A stretch of 64,000 bases of DNA. Source: Mycolicibacterium rufum. Lineage in GTDB: Bacteria; Actinomycetota; Actinomycetes; Mycobacteriales; Mycobacteriaceae. The translations under genes and the position numbers were made by a program. Of the stretch, positions 40,715-51,023 are shown piece after piece. Numbering within the stretch: the stretch's first letter is position 1; each line of letters starts with the position of its first letter. The notes under the pieces are model-generated. The model saw nothing but the letters and a program-made list of their open reading frames with translations, was not told the DNA's origin and ran no database searches. The stretch lies in NCBI RefSeq assembly GCF_022374875.2, contig NZ_CP092427.2, positions 3,596,001-3,660,000 on the forward strand, in the 5' to 3' direction.

Positions 40715-41592
40715 CCACCGCCATCCTCCCGCCCTCCGCACCGACGAGCGTGGCGGTGATGGGGGTTGTCAACGTCACCGACGATTCGTTCTCCGACGGC
40801 GGGTTGTTCCTGGACCGGGACCGCGCCGTCGCCCACGGTGTCGAGCTGGTCGGCCAGGGTGCGGCCATCGTCGACGTCGGCGGGGAGTCGACCCGGCCAG
40901 GCGCCCACCGGGTCGATCCGGCGGTGGAGACGGGGCGGATCCTGCCGGTGATCTCCGAACTCGCCGCCCACGGCGTCACCGTGAGCGTCGACACCATGCA
41001 CGCAGGGGTCGCTCGCGCGGCCCTGGAGAGCGGCGCGCGCATCGTCAACGACGTGTCGGGCGGCAGGGCCGATCCGGACATGGTGCGGGTGGTGGCCGAC
41101 GCCGGCGTGCCGTGGGTGCTGATGCACTGGCGGTCGGTCGGCAGCACCCGGCCGCACGATGCGCCCGCCTACCGCGACGTGGTGGCCGAGGTGCGGGACG
41201 AGCTGCTGGCCGGGGCCGACGCGGCGGTGCGGGCCGGTGTCGCCGCGGACAAGCTGATCCTCGACCCGGGCCTCGGGTTCGCCAAGACGGCGCAGCACAA
41301 TTGGGCGCTGCTGGCGGCGCTGCCCGAGTTCGTCGCCACCGGCATGCCGATCCTGGTGGGTGCGTCGCGCAAGCGCTTCCTCGGCGCACTGCTGGCCGAC
41401 GCCGACGGGCAACCCCGTCCGCCGGGCGGCCGGGAGACCGCGACGGCGGTGATCTCGGCGCTGGCCGGCTGGCACGGGGCGTGGGGAGTGCGGGTGCACG
41501 ACGTCCGCGCGTCGGTCGATGCGCTGGCGGTCGTACAGGCGTGGCAGCAGGCGGGACGGCAGGACGAACCGGGGACGGGACGAGATGGCTGA
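40711..41592 (+). CDS. folP: Dihydropteroate synthase
   Basis: 293 residues from GTG 40711 (4-bp overlap with folE). TIM-barrel motifs: [15 protein letters not shown] for pyrophosphate binding, [35 protein letters not shown] and GASRKRFLG. Joins p-aminobenzoate to pterin; sulfonamide target. Equivalent to FolP1 (Rv3608c). Overlaps folB by 8 bp. Confidence 0.97.
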   Translation: MTTAILPPSAPTSVAVMGVVNVTDDSFSDGGLFLDRDRAVAHGVELVGQGAAIVDVGGESTRPGAHRVDPAVETGRILPVISELAAHGVTVSVDTMHAGVARAALESGARIVNDVSGGRADPDMVRVVADAGVPWVLMHWRSVGSTRPHDAPAYRDVVAEVRDELLAGADAAVRAGVAADKLILDPGLGFAKTAQHNWALLAALPEFVATGMPILVGASRKRFLGALLADADGQPRPPGGRETATAVISALAGWHGAWGVRVHDVRASVDALAVVQAWQQAGRQDEPGTGRDG

Positions 41593-41971
41593 TCGAATCG
41601 AATTGCGCGGCTTGACGGTTCGCGGCAACCACGGGGTGTTCGACCACGAACGCCGGGACGGACAGGACTTCGTCGTCGACATCACGGTGTGGATCGACCT
41701 GCAGGCCGCGGCCGCCAGCGACGACCTCGCCGACACGCTCGACTACGGCGCGCTCGCGCAGCGTGCGGCGGGCATCGTCGGCGGCCCGGCGCGGCAGCTG
41801 ATCGAGACCGTGGCCGCGGAGATCGCCGAGGACGTGATGGGCGACGAGCGCGTGCATGCGGTCGAGGTGGTGCTGCACAAGCCGTCCGCACCCATCCCGC
41901 TGGACTTCGCCGACGTCGCCGTCGTCGCGCGACGGTCCCGGCGCGGCGGGCGCGGGGCGGCGCCGCAATGA
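41585..41971 (+). CDS. folB: Dihydroneopterin aldolase
   Basis: 128 residues from ATG 41585. Signature [21 protein letters not shown] with the catalytic-region Glu/His, [16 protein letters not shown] and the C-terminal Lys in [10 protein letters not shown]. Cleaves dihydroneopterin to 6-hydroxymethyl-dihydropterin. Lies between folP and folK with overlaps on both sides (8 bp and ATGA). Confidence 0.96.
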   Translation: MADRIELRGLTVRGNHGVFDHERRDGQDFVVDITVWIDLQAAAASDDLADTLDYGALAQRAAGIVGGPARQLIETVAAEIAEDVMGDERVHAVEVVLHKPSAPIPLDFADVAVVARRSRRGGRGAAPQ

Positions 41972-42507
41972 CGTCGGTGGTGTTGTCGATCGGCTCCAAC
42001 CTGGGCGACCGGCTGGCCCACCTGCAGTCGGTGGTCGACAGCCTCGGTGAGGCCGTCACCGCGGTTTCACCGGTGTACGAGACCGACGCGTGGGGCGGGA
42101 TCGAGCAGGGCCCGTTCCTCAATGCCGTTGTGCTGGCTGATGATTCGGCGCGCGACCCGCACGGGTGGCTGCGCCGCGCCCACGAACTCGAGGATGCCGC
42201 CCAGCGGGTCCGCGAGCAGCGGTGGGGACCCAGGACGCTGGATGTGGATCTGGTGGTGGTGCGGGACGGCGCCGGCGACTCGACGGTCGAGGTGAGCGTC
42301 CACGACGACGTGCTGACGCTGCCGCACCCGTACGCGCACGTGCGCGCGTTCGTGCTCGTGCCGTGGCTCGCGGTCGATCCGCACGCGACGCTGACCGTCG
42401 CCGGCCGCCCGGTCGGCGTGGATGCGCTGCTGGCCGCCGTCGACCCCGCCGAACGCGCCGGGGTGCGGGGCACCGAGCACACGCTGCGGTTCGGGGCCAC
42501 GCGCTGA
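41968..42507 (+). CDS. folK: HPPK, 6-hydroxymethyl-dihydropterin pyrophosphokinase
   Basis: 179 residues from ATG 41968 (ATGA overlap with folB). Motifs: [27 protein letters not shown], and signature [16 protein letters not shown] with the two Mg-binding Asp, then [15 protein letters not shown]. Transfers pyrophosphate from ATP to the pterin. Slightly longer than typical because of a short insertion ([10 protein letters not shown]). Confidence 0.97.
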   Translation: MTSVVLSIGSNLGDRLAHLQSVVDSLGEAVTAVSPVYETDAWGGIEQGPFLNAVVLADDSARDPHGWLRRAHELEDAAQRVREQRWGPRTLDVDLVVVRDGAGDSTVEVSVHDDVLTLPHPYAHVRAFVLVPWLAVDPHATLTVAGRPVGVDALLAAVDPAERAGVRGTEHTLRFGATR

Positions 42508-42983
42508 TGGGGCCGACACGCAAACGCGACCTGGCCGCCGCCGTCGTGATCGCCGCGGTGCTCGGCTACCTGCTGGTGCGGGCGGCCTACCGGTACTTCC
42601 CGCCGATCACGGTGTGGACCGGGATGTCGCTGCTGGGCGTCGCGATCGCGCTGGCCGGGTGGGGCTTCTATGTGCGGGCGCGCATCCGGGACGCCGAGAT
42701 CGGGGAGGGCCGCGGCCGGCTGCACCCCCTTGCGGTCGCCCGCTCGGTGCTGATCGCCAAGGCCGCGGCGTGGATGGGCGCCGTGGTGCTCGGCTGGTGG
42801 CTGGCCGTGTGCGTCTACGTGCTGCCTCGGCGGGACGAGTTGCGGGTGGCCGCGGCCGACTCCCCGGGCGCGGTGATCGCCGGGTTGTGCGCGCTGTCCC
42901 TGGTGGTGGCGGCGCTGTGGTTGCAGCATTGCTGCCGGTCTCCCGACGACGCGCCGCCGGACGCCGATCCCGCACCGGGCTGA
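42507..42983 (+). CDS. DUF3180 membrane protein (Rv3605c-like)
   Basis: 158 residues from ATG 42507 (shares a base with the folK stop, TGATG). Four membrane segments in two pairs (DLAAAVVIAAVLGYLLV; VWTGMSLLGVAIALAGWGFYV; AWMGAVVLGWWLAVCVYVL; GAVIAGLCALSLVVAALWL). DUF3180 proteins follow folK in most Actinobacteria, suggesting a conserved but unknown membrane role. Last gene of the coupled fol run; ends in an acidic Pro-rich tail. Confidence 0.85.
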   Translation: MGPTRKRDLAAAVVIAAVLGYLLVRAAYRYFPPITVWTGMSLLGVAIALAGWGFYVRARIRDAEIGEGRGRLHPLAVARSVLIAKAAAWMGAVVLGWWLAVCVYVLPRRDELRVAAADSPGAVIAGLCALSLVVAALWLQHCCRSPDDAPPDADPAPG

Positions 42984-43060
42984 GCGTTTCGCGTCGTCAA
43001 CCCGCCGAATCGCCGAAGAGGTCGACACGCGCAGCGACCTGTGACGGGTACAGTCGCCCC

Positions 43061-44281
43061 ATGACCGATCCGACCCGCGGCGCCAGGATCCGGCGCGGTG
43101 CCCGTCGGCCCGGTTGGATCCTTACGACGGCTTTGCTGGTGCTCGCGATCGCCGCCAGTTCTGCCTTGGTTTTCACCAACCGGGTGGAGCTTCTCAAGCT
43201 TGCTGTGATCTTGGCGCTGTGGGCGGCGGTGGTCGCCGCGTTCGTGTCGGTGATCTATCGCAGGCAGAGCGACACCGACCAGGCGAAGGTGCGCGACCTC
43301 AAGCTGGTCTACGACTTGCAGCTGGAACGCGAGATCTCGGCGCGCCGCGAATACGAACTGTCCGTCGAATCGCACCTGCGCCGTGAGCTCGCCGCGGAGT
43401 TGCGCGCGCAGAGCGCCGACGAGGTGGCCGCATTGCGCGCCGAGCTGGCGGCATTACGCGCGAATCTGGAGTACCTGTTCGACGCCGACCTGTCGCACCG
43501 GCCCGCGATCGAGACCGACCGCGCCGCGGCGCCGTCGCTGCCCGAGTGGAGCCCGCGCCCCGAGGGCGCCGGCCGCGTGCGCAGCAGCCGCATCGACGCC
43601 GAGGAGACCGCGATCCTCGACGAGATCGACGACGACCACTCCCCGGACACCGAGGAGAGCCCGATCATCGACGTCCCCGCCGAGCCGCACCCGCCGGAGG
43701 ACACGTGGCCGCCGGTCGCGGAGCCCGCCGGCGGCGCGCACCGGCGCGGCGGGGAGCGGGAACCGGCCGCGGGGCCCTGGACACCCCCGACGCCGCCGCC
43801 GTCACCGCCGACAGCTCCGCCGCCGCCGCAATTCCCGTGGCTGCCGCCCCAGACGCCGCAGGCTTCGCCGCCACCGCCACCGCCACCGTCACCGCCGACA
43901 GCCCCGCCGTCGCCCGAGCCCGAACCGGCCGCCTCGGCGTGGCAGCCGGCACCCGCGGAAGGGCGCTTCATCCCGGCCGGTGAGCCGGGGAGCAACTGGG
44001 TGGCGCCGCCGGTCAACGGCGCCGCGCCCGAGTACGTCGGCCGCAGACGCGCCCCCGACGACGCCGCGCCCGAGGCGGAACCCGACGCCGAGCCGCCGCG
44101 GGGCAGGCACTCGTCGGCGGCCGAGTCGGCGGAGCCCGAACCGGCGCCCGACGACACCCCGGACACCGAGGACGACCGCGACGGGGGCGCCCACACCGGC
44201 GGCCAGTCGGTCGCCGAACTGCTGGCCCGGCTGCAGGCCACGCCGTCGGGCGGCGGCCGCCGACGACGCCGAGAGGACTGA
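43061..44281 (+). CDS. Membrane protein with coiled coil and long proline-rich tail (Rv3604c-like, DUF6779 type)
   Basis: 406 residues from ATG 43061. Two N-terminal membrane helices (~18-39 and ~45-66), then a charged coiled coil (~75-145, REYELSVESHLRRELAAELRAQ), then ~220 residues of low complexity rich in Pro, Glu and Ala. Ends with a short conserved helix, SVAELLARLQATPSGGGRRRRR. Equivalent to Rv3604c. A TACAGT at 43049-43054 is a possible -10. The tail could be a disordered interaction region; function unknown. Confidence 0.78.
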   Translation: MTDPTRGARIRRGARRPGWILTTALLVLAIAASSALVFTNRVELLKLAVILALWAAVVAAFVSVIYRRQSDTDQAKVRDLKLVYDLQLEREISARREYELSVESHLRRELAAELRAQSADEVAALRAELAALRANLEYLFDADLSHRPAIETDRAAAPSLPEWSPRPEGAGRVRSSRIDAEETAILDEIDDDHSPDTEESPIIDVPAEPHPPEDTWPPVAEPAGGAHRRGGEREPAAGPWTPPTPPPSPPTAPPPPQFPWLPPQTPQASPPPPPPPSPPTAPPSPEPEPAASAWQPAPAEGRFIPAGEPGSNWVAPPVNGAAPEYVGRRRAPDDAAPEAEPDAEPPRGRHSSAAESAEPEPAPDDTPDTEDDRDGGAHTGGQSVAELLARLQATPSGGGRRRRRED

Positions 44282-44367
44282 TTCCGGCTCTTGTTAGGCT
44301 GAGCCCGGCCGTCCGGTACCTGCGATGCGGGACCGGAACGAATCCTTCGTAAGCGAGGTCGTCTGCA

Positions 44368-45315
44368 ATGGTGCAGCCCCCGGTCGGTGGGAACGCTCCC
44401 CACGACGGGCTCCGCCCGGCCCGGCTCACCGTCGGCATCGTCTCGGCCGGACGGGTCGGATCGGCGCTCGGGGCGGCCCTCGAGAGGGCCGAGCACATCG
44501 TCGCCGGGTGCGCCGCGGTGTCGAGCGCCTCCCGCTCCCGGGCCGCCCGCTGGCTGCCCGACACGCCTGTGCTGCCGGTCGACGAAGTCGCCGCGCGCGC
44601 CGAACTGCTGCTGCTGGCCGTGCCCGATGCGGAGCTGGCCGGGCTGGTCGCCGGGTTGGCGGCCACCGGGGCGGTGCGACCCAACACGATCGTCGCCCAC
44701 ACCTCGGGCGCGAACGGCATCGCGGTGCTGGCGCCGCTGGCCGAACGCGGCTGCATCACGCTGGCCATCCATCCCGCGATGACGTTCGCCGGCACCGACG
44801 AGGACGTCGACCGGTTGCGGGGCACCTGTTTCGGGATCACCGCGGCCGACGAGATCGGTTACGCCATCGCGCAGTCGCTGGTGCTCGAGATCGGCGGCGA
44901 GCCATTCCGCGTGCGCGAGGATGCCCGCACGCTCTATCACGCCGCGCTCGCGCACGGCAGCAATCACGTGGTGACCGTGGTGCTCGACGCGCTGGAGGCG
45001 TTGCGGGCGGCGCTGTCGGGCCAGGAACTGCTGGGGCAGGACATGGTCGCCGACGCGCCGGGCGGGCTGCCCGAGCGGATCGTCGGTCCGCTGGCGCGGG
45101 CCGCGCTCGACAACGCGTTGCGGCGCGGGCAGCGCGCGCTGACCGGTCCGGTGGCCCGCGGTGACGCGCCCGCGGTGGCCGGCCACCTCGAGTCGCTCGA
45201 CGAGGTGGATCACGAACTGGCAGAGGCATATCGGACGAATTCGTGGCGGACGGCGCAACGGGCCCGGGCCCCGCGCGCGGTCTTCGACGTGCTGGCGGAG
45301 GCGAAACAGCGATGA
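44368..45315 (+). CDS. Rossmann-fold DUF2520 protein, candidate ketopantoate reductase (PanG-like)
   Basis: 315 residues from ATG 44368. N-terminal dinucleotide-binding site [14 protein letters not shown] (22-35), [27 protein letters not shown] and THE C-terminal helical DUF2520 domain ([24 protein letters not shown]). The stop overlaps panC as ATGA, with panD and coaX next. The pantothenate pathway needs a ketopantoate reductase and no panE-type gene is here. DUF2520-type PanG enzymes do this step in Francisella and some Firmicutes (literature), so this is a strong candidate. Equivalent to Rv3603c. Confidence 0.8.
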   Translation: MVQPPVGGNAPHDGLRPARLTVGIVSAGRVGSALGAALERAEHIVAGCAAVSSASRSRAARWLPDTPVLPVDEVAARAELLLLAVPDAELAGLVAGLAATGAVRPNTIVAHTSGANGIAVLAPLAERGCITLAIHPAMTFAGTDEDVDRLRGTCFGITAADEIGYAIAQSLVLEIGGEPFRVREDARTLYHAALAHGSNHVVTVVLDALEALRAALSGQELLGQDMVADAPGGLPERIVGPLARAALDNALRRGQRALTGPVARGDAPAVAGHLESLDEVDHELAEAYRTNSWRTAQRARAPRAVFDVLAEAKQR

Positions 45316-46256
45316 TCACCGGTAAGGCGCCGAAATTCTCGGCCGGTCGATTGAACGTCTACGCGCGTCCGCGCGAGGTCGCCGACGTGACCCGGGCGCT
45401 GCGCGCGACCGGACGCCGGATCGTGCTCGTGCCGACGATGGGCGCGCTGCACGAGGGGCACCTCACGCTGATCCGCGCCGCCAAGCGCGTGCAGGGCGCG
45501 GTGGTGGTGGTCTCGATCTTCGTCAATCCCTTGCAGTTCGGCGCCGGGGAGGACCTCGACGCCTACCCGCGCACCCTCGACGACGACCTCGACGCGCTGC
45601 GGGCCGAGGGGGTCGAGATCGCGTTCACCCCGACCGAGCAGGACATGTACCCGCAGGGCCGGCGCACCACGGTCGTGCCCGGCCCCCTCGGGGGCGAGCT
45701 CGAAGGTGCCTCGCGGCCAACGCATTTCGCCGGTATGCTGACCGTGGTGTTGAAGCTGTTCAACACCGTGCGGCCCGACCGCGCCTACTTCGGCGAGAAG
45801 GACTATCAGCAGCTGACGCTGATCCGGCAGATGGTCTCCGACCTGGATCTCGGCCTCGAGGTGACCGGCGTGCCGATCGTGCGGGAAGCCGACGGGCTGG
45901 CGATGTCGTCGCGCAACCGCTACCTCGACCCGGTGCAGCGCGAACAGGCCGGGGCCCTGTCCGCGGCGCTACTGGCCGGGATGTACGCCGCGGCCACCGG
46001 CGTGCCCGCCGCGCTGGACGCCGCCCGCGCGGTGCTCGACGAGGTGCCCGCGCTCGCACTGGACTACCTGGAGGTACGCGACCCGATGCTGGGTCCCGCA
46101 CCGGCCGAGGGGCCGGCGCGCATGCTGATCGCCGCGAAGCTCGGCGCCACCCGGCTGCTCGACAACATCGCGATCGACGTCGGCGCCAGCGCCGGCATCG
46201 ACGGCCATCCCCGCACCCCCAGCGGTGAGAGCCATGAATTGCCCTGGAGGAATTGA
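45312..46256 (+). CDS. panC: Pantothenate synthetase
   Basis: 314 residues from ATG 45312 (ATGA overlap). Nucleotidyltransferase motifs: [15 protein letters not shown] (HxGH), [27 protein letters not shown] and KMSKS-like AMSSRNRYL. Condenses pantoate and beta-alanine with ATP. Equivalent to Rv3602c. Its last base is the first base of panD ATG (TGATG), so the two are coupled and panD supplies the beta-alanine. Confidence 0.98.
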   Translation: MITGKAPKFSAGRLNVYARPREVADVTRALRATGRRIVLVPTMGALHEGHLTLIRAAKRVQGAVVVVSIFVNPLQFGAGEDLDAYPRTLDDDLDALRAEGVEIAFTPTEQDMYPQGRRTTVVPGPLGGELEGASRPTHFAGMLTVVLKLFNTVRPDRAYFGEKDYQQLTLIRQMVSDLDLGLEVTGVPIVREADGLAMSSRNRYLDPVQREQAGALSAALLAGMYAAATGVPAALDAARAVLDEVPALALDYLEVRDPMLGPAPAEGPARMLIAAKLGATRLLDNIAIDVGASAGIDGHPRTPSGESHELPWRN

Positions 46257-46663
46257 TGTTCCGCACGATGCTCAAGAGCAAGATCCACCGCGCCACCGTC
46301 ACGCAGGCCGACCTGCACTACGTGGGATCGGTGACGGTCGACGCGGATCTGATGGACGCCGCGGACCTGATCGAAGGGGAGCAGGTCACCATCGTCGACG
46401 TCGACAACGGTGCCCGGCTGGTCACCTACGTCATCACCGGTGAACGGGGCAGCGGTGTGATCGGCATCAACGGCGCCGCAGCGCATCTGGTGCACCCCGG
46501 AGATCTGGTCATCCTGATCGCCTACGCGGTGGTCGATGACGCCGAGGCCAGGGCGCTGCAGCCGCGCGTCGTGTTCGTCGATGAGAGCAACCGGGTCGTC
46601 GAGCTCGGAAGCGATCCTGCCCGGGTGCCCGCGCACGCGCCGGATCTGTTGTCGGCGCGGTGA
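46256..46663 (+). CDS. panD: Aspartate 1-decarboxylase (pyruvoyl enzyme precursor)
   Basis: 135 residues from ATG 46256 with RBS GGAGG (46246-46250). [17 protein letters not shown] start, self-cleavage site Gly24-Ser25 in YVGSVTVD that creates the pyruvoyl group, and [22 protein letters not shown]. Makes beta-alanine from aspartate. In M. tuberculosis PanD is the target of pyrazinoic acid through its C-terminus; a comparable C-terminal extension (after [15 protein letters not shown]) is present here. Confidence 0.98.
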   Translation: MFRTMLKSKIHRATVTQADLHYVGSVTVDADLMDAADLIEGEQVTIVDVDNGARLVTYVITGERGSGVIGINGAAAHLVHPGDLVILIAYAVVDDAEARALQPRVVFVDESNRVVELGSDPARVPAHAPDLLSAR

Positions 46664-46669
46664 TCTGAG

Positions 46670-47485
46670 GTGCTCCTCGCGATCGACGTTCGTAACACCC
46701 ACACCGTCGTCGGACTGATCTCCGGCAGCGGCGACCACGCCAAGGTGGTGTCGCACTGGCGGATCCGCACCGAATCCGAGGTCACCGCCGATGAACTCGC
46801 CCTGACCATCGACGGATTGATCGGCGACGACGCCGAGCGGCTCACCGGCGCGGCCGGCCTGTCCACCGTGCCGTCGGTGCTGCACGAGGTCCGGGTGATG
46901 CTCGAGCAGTACTGGCCGTCGGTGCCGCACCTGCTCATCGAGCCCGGCGTACGCACGGGTGTTCCGCTGCTGGTCGACAATCCCAAGGAGGTCGGAGCGG
47001 ACCGCATCGTCAATTGCCTTGCGGCCTACCAGAAGTACGGGACCGCCGCGATCGTGGTGGACTTCGGGTCGTCGATCTGCGTCGACGTCGTGTCGGCCCG
47101 GGGCGAGTTCCTCGGCGGTGCCATCGCCCCCGGCGTGCAGGTGTCCTCCGACGCCGCGGCGGCCCGCTCGGCGGCGCTGCGGCGCGTCGAGCTGACCCGC
47201 CCGCGCTCGGTGGTCGGCAAGAACACCGTCGAGTGCATGCAGGCCGGGGCGGTGTTCGGATTCGCCGGGCTGGTCGACGGTCTGGTCAGCCGGGTGCGTC
47301 AGGACGTCGAGGGCTTCGACGGCGACGACGTCGCGGTCGTGGCCACCGGGCACGGCGCCCCGTTGGTGCTGGCGGACCTGCGCACCGTCGAGCACTACGA
47401 CCGGCACCTGACGCTGGACGGATTGCGGCTGGTGTTCGAACGCAACCGCGACGGTCAGCGCGGCAAACTCAAGCAGGCCCGCTGA
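46670..47485 (+). CDS. coaX: Type III pantothenate kinase
   Basis: 271 residues from GTG 46670, 6 nt after panD. ASKHA-fold motifs: [14 protein letters not shown] (P-loop equivalent with Asp), [36 protein letters not shown] and [11 protein letters not shown]. Phosphorylates pantothenate, first step of CoA synthesis; potassium-dependent family. End of the DUF2520-panC-panD-coaX unit. Converges on the PLP-enzyme gene 3 nt away. Confidence 0.95.
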   Translation: MLLAIDVRNTHTVVGLISGSGDHAKVVSHWRIRTESEVTADELALTIDGLIGDDAERLTGAAGLSTVPSVLHEVRVMLEQYWPSVPHLLIEPGVRTGVPLLVDNPKEVGADRIVNCLAAYQKYGTAAIVVDFGSSICVDVVSARGEFLGGAIAPGVQVSSDAAAARSAALRRVELTRPRSVVGKNTVECMQAGAVFGFAGLVDGLVSRVRQDVEGFDGDDVAVVATGHGAPLVLADLRTVEHYDRHLTLDGLRLVFERNRDGQRGKLKQAR

Positions 47486-47488
47486 AAG

Positions 47489-48712
47489 CTAGAAGTACGT
47501 CCGGATCAGGTCGACGACGCGGTCCTGCGCGTCGAGCATCGGGATGAGCTGCCACCTGTCGAAGGTGGTGCAGGGGTGCGAGATCCCGAATCGCAGCCAC
47601 TGACCGATCTCGACGGCGTCGCCGCCGCCGAGGCGGAGGGTGGCGTGCTGGTCATAGAGCGTGGTGACGGTGCTGCCGGGCAGATCGAGCGGCACCGGCA
47701 GACCCTGGTCGAACCCCACGTCGCGCCGGCCCATCCCCACCACCGCCATGTCGCGCTCCGGGTGCGACACCACCGGTGCGTGCACCTCGAGGGCGGGTCG
47801 CAGCGCGTCACCGCCGTCACGGGTCAGCGGCGACGTCCGTGCGTACAGCCCGTGGTCGTGGGTCAGGGAGCAGCCGCTGCGCAGTACCGTCCGCACCGGC
47901 AGACCGTCGGGCCACCCGGTCAGCGCATCGGCGACCACGTCGAAGTAGGTGCTGCCGCCGGCGCTGACCATCATCGACGCGGTCTGCACCCGTGGCGCCA
48001 GCCGGATCGCCGTCTCGCGCAGCAGCGCCAGGTGGTCGGCCACCACGCCGTGCGCCTGGGGGGTCAGGGTCTGGCCGACGGCGGCCTCGTATCCGGCTAC
48101 GCCCGCCAGCCGCAGCCGGGGCGAGTCCGCGACGGCGCGGGCGACGGCGTCGATCTCCGCACGGGTGCGGCAGCCGCTGCGACCGCCCGGGATGCCGACC
48201 TCGACACAGACGTCGACCGAGCGGCGCGTGCCGGCCAGCCCGGCGGTCATCAGCTCGACGCCGCGCACCGAATCCGCCCAGCAGGTGAACGTCAATTCCG
48301 GGTGGACGTCGAGCTCGGCGCCCACCCAGGCCAGCCCTGCGGGGTCGATGAGTTCGCCCGCCAGCACCAGCGCCGGCACGGCGAATGCGCGGTAGACGGC
48401 CCCCTGCGCGACGGTGGCCACCGTGATCGCGCAGGCGCCCGCGGCGAGCTGGCGGGCGGCCAGCGCCGGCGCCATGTGCGTCTTGCCGTGCGGTGCGAGC
48501 TCCACGCCATGCCGCCGGCACCACGCCGCCACCGTGTCGAGGTTGTGCGTCAGCGCCTCGGCGCGCAGCACGCAGAGCGGTCCGGTGAGGTCACTCGGGC
48601 GCAGCGCCGGCCGCTCGGCGACGATCTCGGCGGGTGTGCGACCCCACCACGACACGGGAACGCTCTTGAACCGCCAGTCCAGCGGCTCCTCGGCAGCTGG
48701 GGGCACGGTCAT
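47489..48712 (-). CDS. Fold-type III PLP enzyme, D-threonine aldolase / D-serine dehydratase-like
   Basis: 407 residues from ATG 48712. N-terminal alanine-racemase-like barrel with PLP Lys in [25 protein letters not shown], and C-terminal beta domain with the metal-binding HxC pair in [12 protein letters not shown], typical of the DSD1/D-threonine aldolase group. Probably a cytosolic enzyme acting on D-hydroxy amino acids; exact activity (aldolase, dehydratase or deaminase) not decidable. Divergent from lysS with only 23 nt between starts, so promoters must overlap. Confidence 0.85.
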   Translation of the reverse strand: MTVPPAAEEPLDWRFKSVPVSWWGRTPAEIVAERPALRPSDLTGPLCVLRAEALTHNLDTVAAWCRRHGVELAPHGKTHMAPALAARQLAAGACAITVATVAQGAVYRAFAVPALVLAGELIDPAGLAWVGAELDVHPELTFTCWADSVRGVELMTAGLAGTRRSVDVCVEVGIPGGRSGCRTRAEIDAVARAVADSPRLRLAGVAGYEAAVGQTLTPQAHGVVADHLALLRETAIRLAPRVQTASMMVSAGGSTYFDVVADALTGWPDGLPVRTVLRSGCSLTHDHGLYARTSPLTRDGGDALRPALEVHAPVVSHPERDMAVVGMGRRDVGFDQGLPVPLDLPGSTVTTLYDQHATLRLGGGDAVEIGQWLRFGISHPCTTFDRWQLIPMLDAQDRVVDLIRTYF

Positions 48713-48735
48713 CCGTTCATTTAAGCTGGCACGTC

Positions 48736-50277
48736 GTGACCGACGAATCCGGCAACGCAGATCTCACCAAAGGCATCCCCGGGGACATCTCCGAGGACAT
48801 CCCCGAACAGTTCCGGATCCGGCAGGCCAAGCGCCAGAAGTTGCTCGACGAGGGCCGCGAGGCCTACCCGGTCGAGGTGGCCCGCACCCACACCCTCGCC
48901 GAGTTGCGGCAGGCGTTCCCCGATCTCGCGGCCGACGAGACCACCGGAACCGACGTCGGGGTGTCCGGCCGGGTGATCTTCGCCCGTAACTCCGGCAAGC
49001 TGTGCTTCGCGACGCTGCAGGAGGGCGACGGCACCCAGCTGCAGGCGATGATCAGCCTCGACCGGGTCGGCCGGGAGTCGCTCGACGCCTGGAAAGCCGA
49101 CGTCGACCTCGGCGACATCGTGTTCGTGCACGGCGAGGTCATCAGTTCTCGCCGCGGCGAATTGTCTGTGCTGGCCGACTCGTGGCAAATCGCGTCGAAG
49201 TCGTTGCGGCCGCTGCCGGTGGCGCACAAGGAGATGAGCGAAGAGACGCGGGTGCGGCAGCGCTACGTGGATCTCATCGTCCGACCCGAGGCCCGCACCA
49301 TCGCCCGCCAGCGCATCGCCGTGGTGCGCGCCGTCCGCTCGGCCCTGGAGCGGCGGGGCTTCCTGGAGGTCGAGACGCCGATTCTGCAGACGCTGGCCGG
49401 CGGTGCGGCGGCCCGGCCGTTCGTCACCCACTCGAATGCGCTCGACGCCGATCTTTATCTGCGCATCGCGCCCGAGCTGTTTCTCAAGAGATGCGTGGTC
49501 GGCGGATTCGACCGGGTCTTCGAGTTGAACCGGGTGTTCCGCAACGAAGGCGCCGATTCCACGCATTCCCCGGAATTCGCGATGCTGGAGACGTATCAGG
49601 CCTACGGCACCTATGACGATTCCGCGGTGACCACCCGGGAAATCATCCAGGAGGTCGCCGACGAGGCGATCGGGACACGGCAGGTGACATTGCCCGACGG
49701 AAGTGTCTACGACCTCGACGGCGAATGGGCCAGCATCGGAATGTATCCGTCTTTGTCCGAGGCGCTCGGTGAGGAGATCACACCGCAGACTTCCGCCGAA
49801 CGGCTCTGGCAGATCGCCGACCGACTCGATGTGGAGATTCCGCGTGATCGCGGATATGGGCACGGTAAATTGGTCGAGGAACTGTGGGAGCACGCCGTCG
49901 GCGACACTTTGTGGGCGCCGACATTCGTGCGCGACTTCCCGGTGGAGACCACGCCTCTGACCCGCGCGCATCGCAGTATCGACGGCGTCACGGAGAAATG
50001 GGATCTCTACATTCGTCACATCGAACTCGCGACCGGCTATTCCGAACTCATCGACCCCGTGATCCAACGGGAAAGGTTCGAGGCGCAGGCCCGCGCCGCG
50101 GCCGCGGGTGATGACGAGGCAATGGCTCTCGACGAGGACTTTCTCTCCGCCCTCGAGTACGGAATGCCCCCGACCACAGGGACCGGAATGGGTATCGATC
50201 GCCTGCTCATGGCACTGACCGGGCTGTCGATTAGGGAGACGGTTTTGTTCCCGATTGTTCGTCGTCACGGCAACTGA
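48736..50277 (+). CDS. lysS: Lysyl-tRNA synthetase, class II
   Basis: 513 residues from GTG 48736. N-terminal OB fold for the anticodon ([21 protein letters not shown]), motif 1 ([10 protein letters not shown]), motif 2 ([24 protein letters not shown]) and motif 3 (GMGIDRLLM). Cytoplasmic; charges tRNA-Lys. Equivalent to Rv3598c. The gene's middle part (from about 49550) uses noticeably more T/A at third positions than its neighbours, then lsr2 returns to high GC. Confidence 0.97.
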   Translation: MTDESGNADLTKGIPGDISEDIPEQFRIRQAKRQKLLDEGREAYPVEVARTHTLAELRQAFPDLAADETTGTDVGVSGRVIFARNSGKLCFATLQEGDGTQLQAMISLDRVGRESLDAWKADVDLGDIVFVHGEVISSRRGELSVLADSWQIASKSLRPLPVAHKEMSEETRVRQRYVDLIVRPEARTIARQRIAVVRAVRSALERRGFLEVETPILQTLAGGAAARPFVTHSNALDADLYLRIAPELFLKRCVVGGFDRVFELNRVFRNEGADSTHSPEFAMLETYQAYGTYDDSAVTTREIIQEVADEAIGTRQVTLPDGSVYDLDGEWASIGMYPSLSEALGEEITPQTSAERLWQIADRLDVEIPRDRGYGHGKLVEELWEHAVGDTLWAPTFVRDFPVETTPLTRAHRSIDGVTEKWDLYIRHIELATGYSELIDPVIQRERFEAQARAAAAGDDEAMALDEDFLSALEYGMPPTTGTGMGIDRLLMALTGLSIRETVLFPIVRRHGN

Positions 50278-50393
50278 ACCGCCACGATTGTCGCGTTCTT
50301 GAAGGAAAAGCCCATTTATGGCAGATTGATGCCGGGGATTGGGAGCCTAGCGAGCATTAATGGTCGCGCAGCGCGTACAGAAGGGCACTGGCC

Positions 50394-50735
50394 ATGGCCA
50401 AGAAAGTCACCGTCACCCTCGTCGACGATTTCGACGGTGAAGGCGCCGCCGATGAAACCGTCGAATTCGGTCTCGACGGAGTGAGTTACGAGATCGACCT
50501 GTCCGCCAAGAATGCCACGAAACTCCGCAACGACTTGAAGCAGTGGGTGGAGGCGGGCCGCCGGGTCGGCGGCCGTCGCCGCGGCCGCGCGGTCGGCACC
50601 GGTCGGGGTCGCGCCGCCATCGACCGCGAGCAGAGCGCGGCCATCAGGGAATGGGCCCGCCGCAACGGCCACAACGTCTCCACCCGCGGCCGGATCCCCG
50701 CCGACGTCATCGACGCCTTCCACGAGGCGACGTAG
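50394..50735 (+). CDS. lsr2: Nucleoid-associated protein Lsr2 (H-NS-like xenogeneic silencer)
   Basis: 113 residues, matching 112 in M. tuberculosis. N-terminal dimerisation domain ([30 protein letters not shown] is its conserved region, residues 1-30 in part), then a basic linker, and C-terminal AT-hook-like RGR in [17 protein letters not shown] DNA-binding domain ([19 protein letters not shown]). Bridges AT-rich DNA and represses acquired genes. The 116-nt leader between lysS and lsr2 is AT-richer than the surroundings, consistent with autoregulation, but no confident promoter is called. Confidence 0.97.
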   Translation: MAKKVTVTLVDDFDGEGAADETVEFGLDGVSYEIDLSAKNATKLRNDLKQWVEAGRRVGGRRRGRAVGTGRGRAAIDREQSAAIREWARRNGHNVSTRGRIPADVIDAFHEAT

Positions 50736-51023
50736 AAGCAACGTAACGGCGCGTTGCCCACACGCCTCTCCGGCGGATCCGTTCGCTAGCGGCGAACCCG
50801 TCGGCGCCCCCGCGGTGAAACGAAATCCGTCGCCGCCGCGTTGGTCAGGACAGCGCTCGGTGGTGACCGCCTCCGTGCCCGTTGCCACCGGCCGGTTCAG
50901 CCGGCGGAGAACCGGGCCGACAGGCGGGGCAGCCCGGGCCGCCGCCCATTACAGTGGACGGCAGGTGCAGAGCACTTTCTCGTGCGTGTGCCTACCTATG
51001 CGATGGAGAGCAGGTAACCACGG
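50736..51023. other. clpC1 upstream region
   Basis: 288 nt between lsr2 and clpC1. Begins with a weak hairpin GCAACG/CGTTGC (50738-50757) that may end lsr2 transcription. Contains a ClgR-like operator (50781-50797) and a TACAGT (50950-50955) that is a plausible -10 about 70 nt before the clpC1 start; no matching -35 is obvious. No gene supported. Confidence 0.5.
50781..50797. promoter_or_regulatory. ClgR-like operator upstream of clpC1
   Basis: GTTCGCTAGCGGCGAAC is a 6-bp inverted repeat (GTTCGC/GCGAAC) with a 5-bp centre. It fits the actinobacterial ClgR consensus (CGC-Y-N-A-N-R-GCG flanked by W) except for one central base. ClgR activates clp genes in mycobacteria and Corynebacterium, so position before clpC1 supports the call. 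Distance to the start codon is 227 nt, implying a distal promoter. Confidence 0.7.

Noticed and set aside
43800..43960. DNA-level repeat array in the Rv3604c-like gene
   Set aside because: It is codon-level low complexity (Pro and Ala codons) inside one gene, not a nucleotide repeat element.
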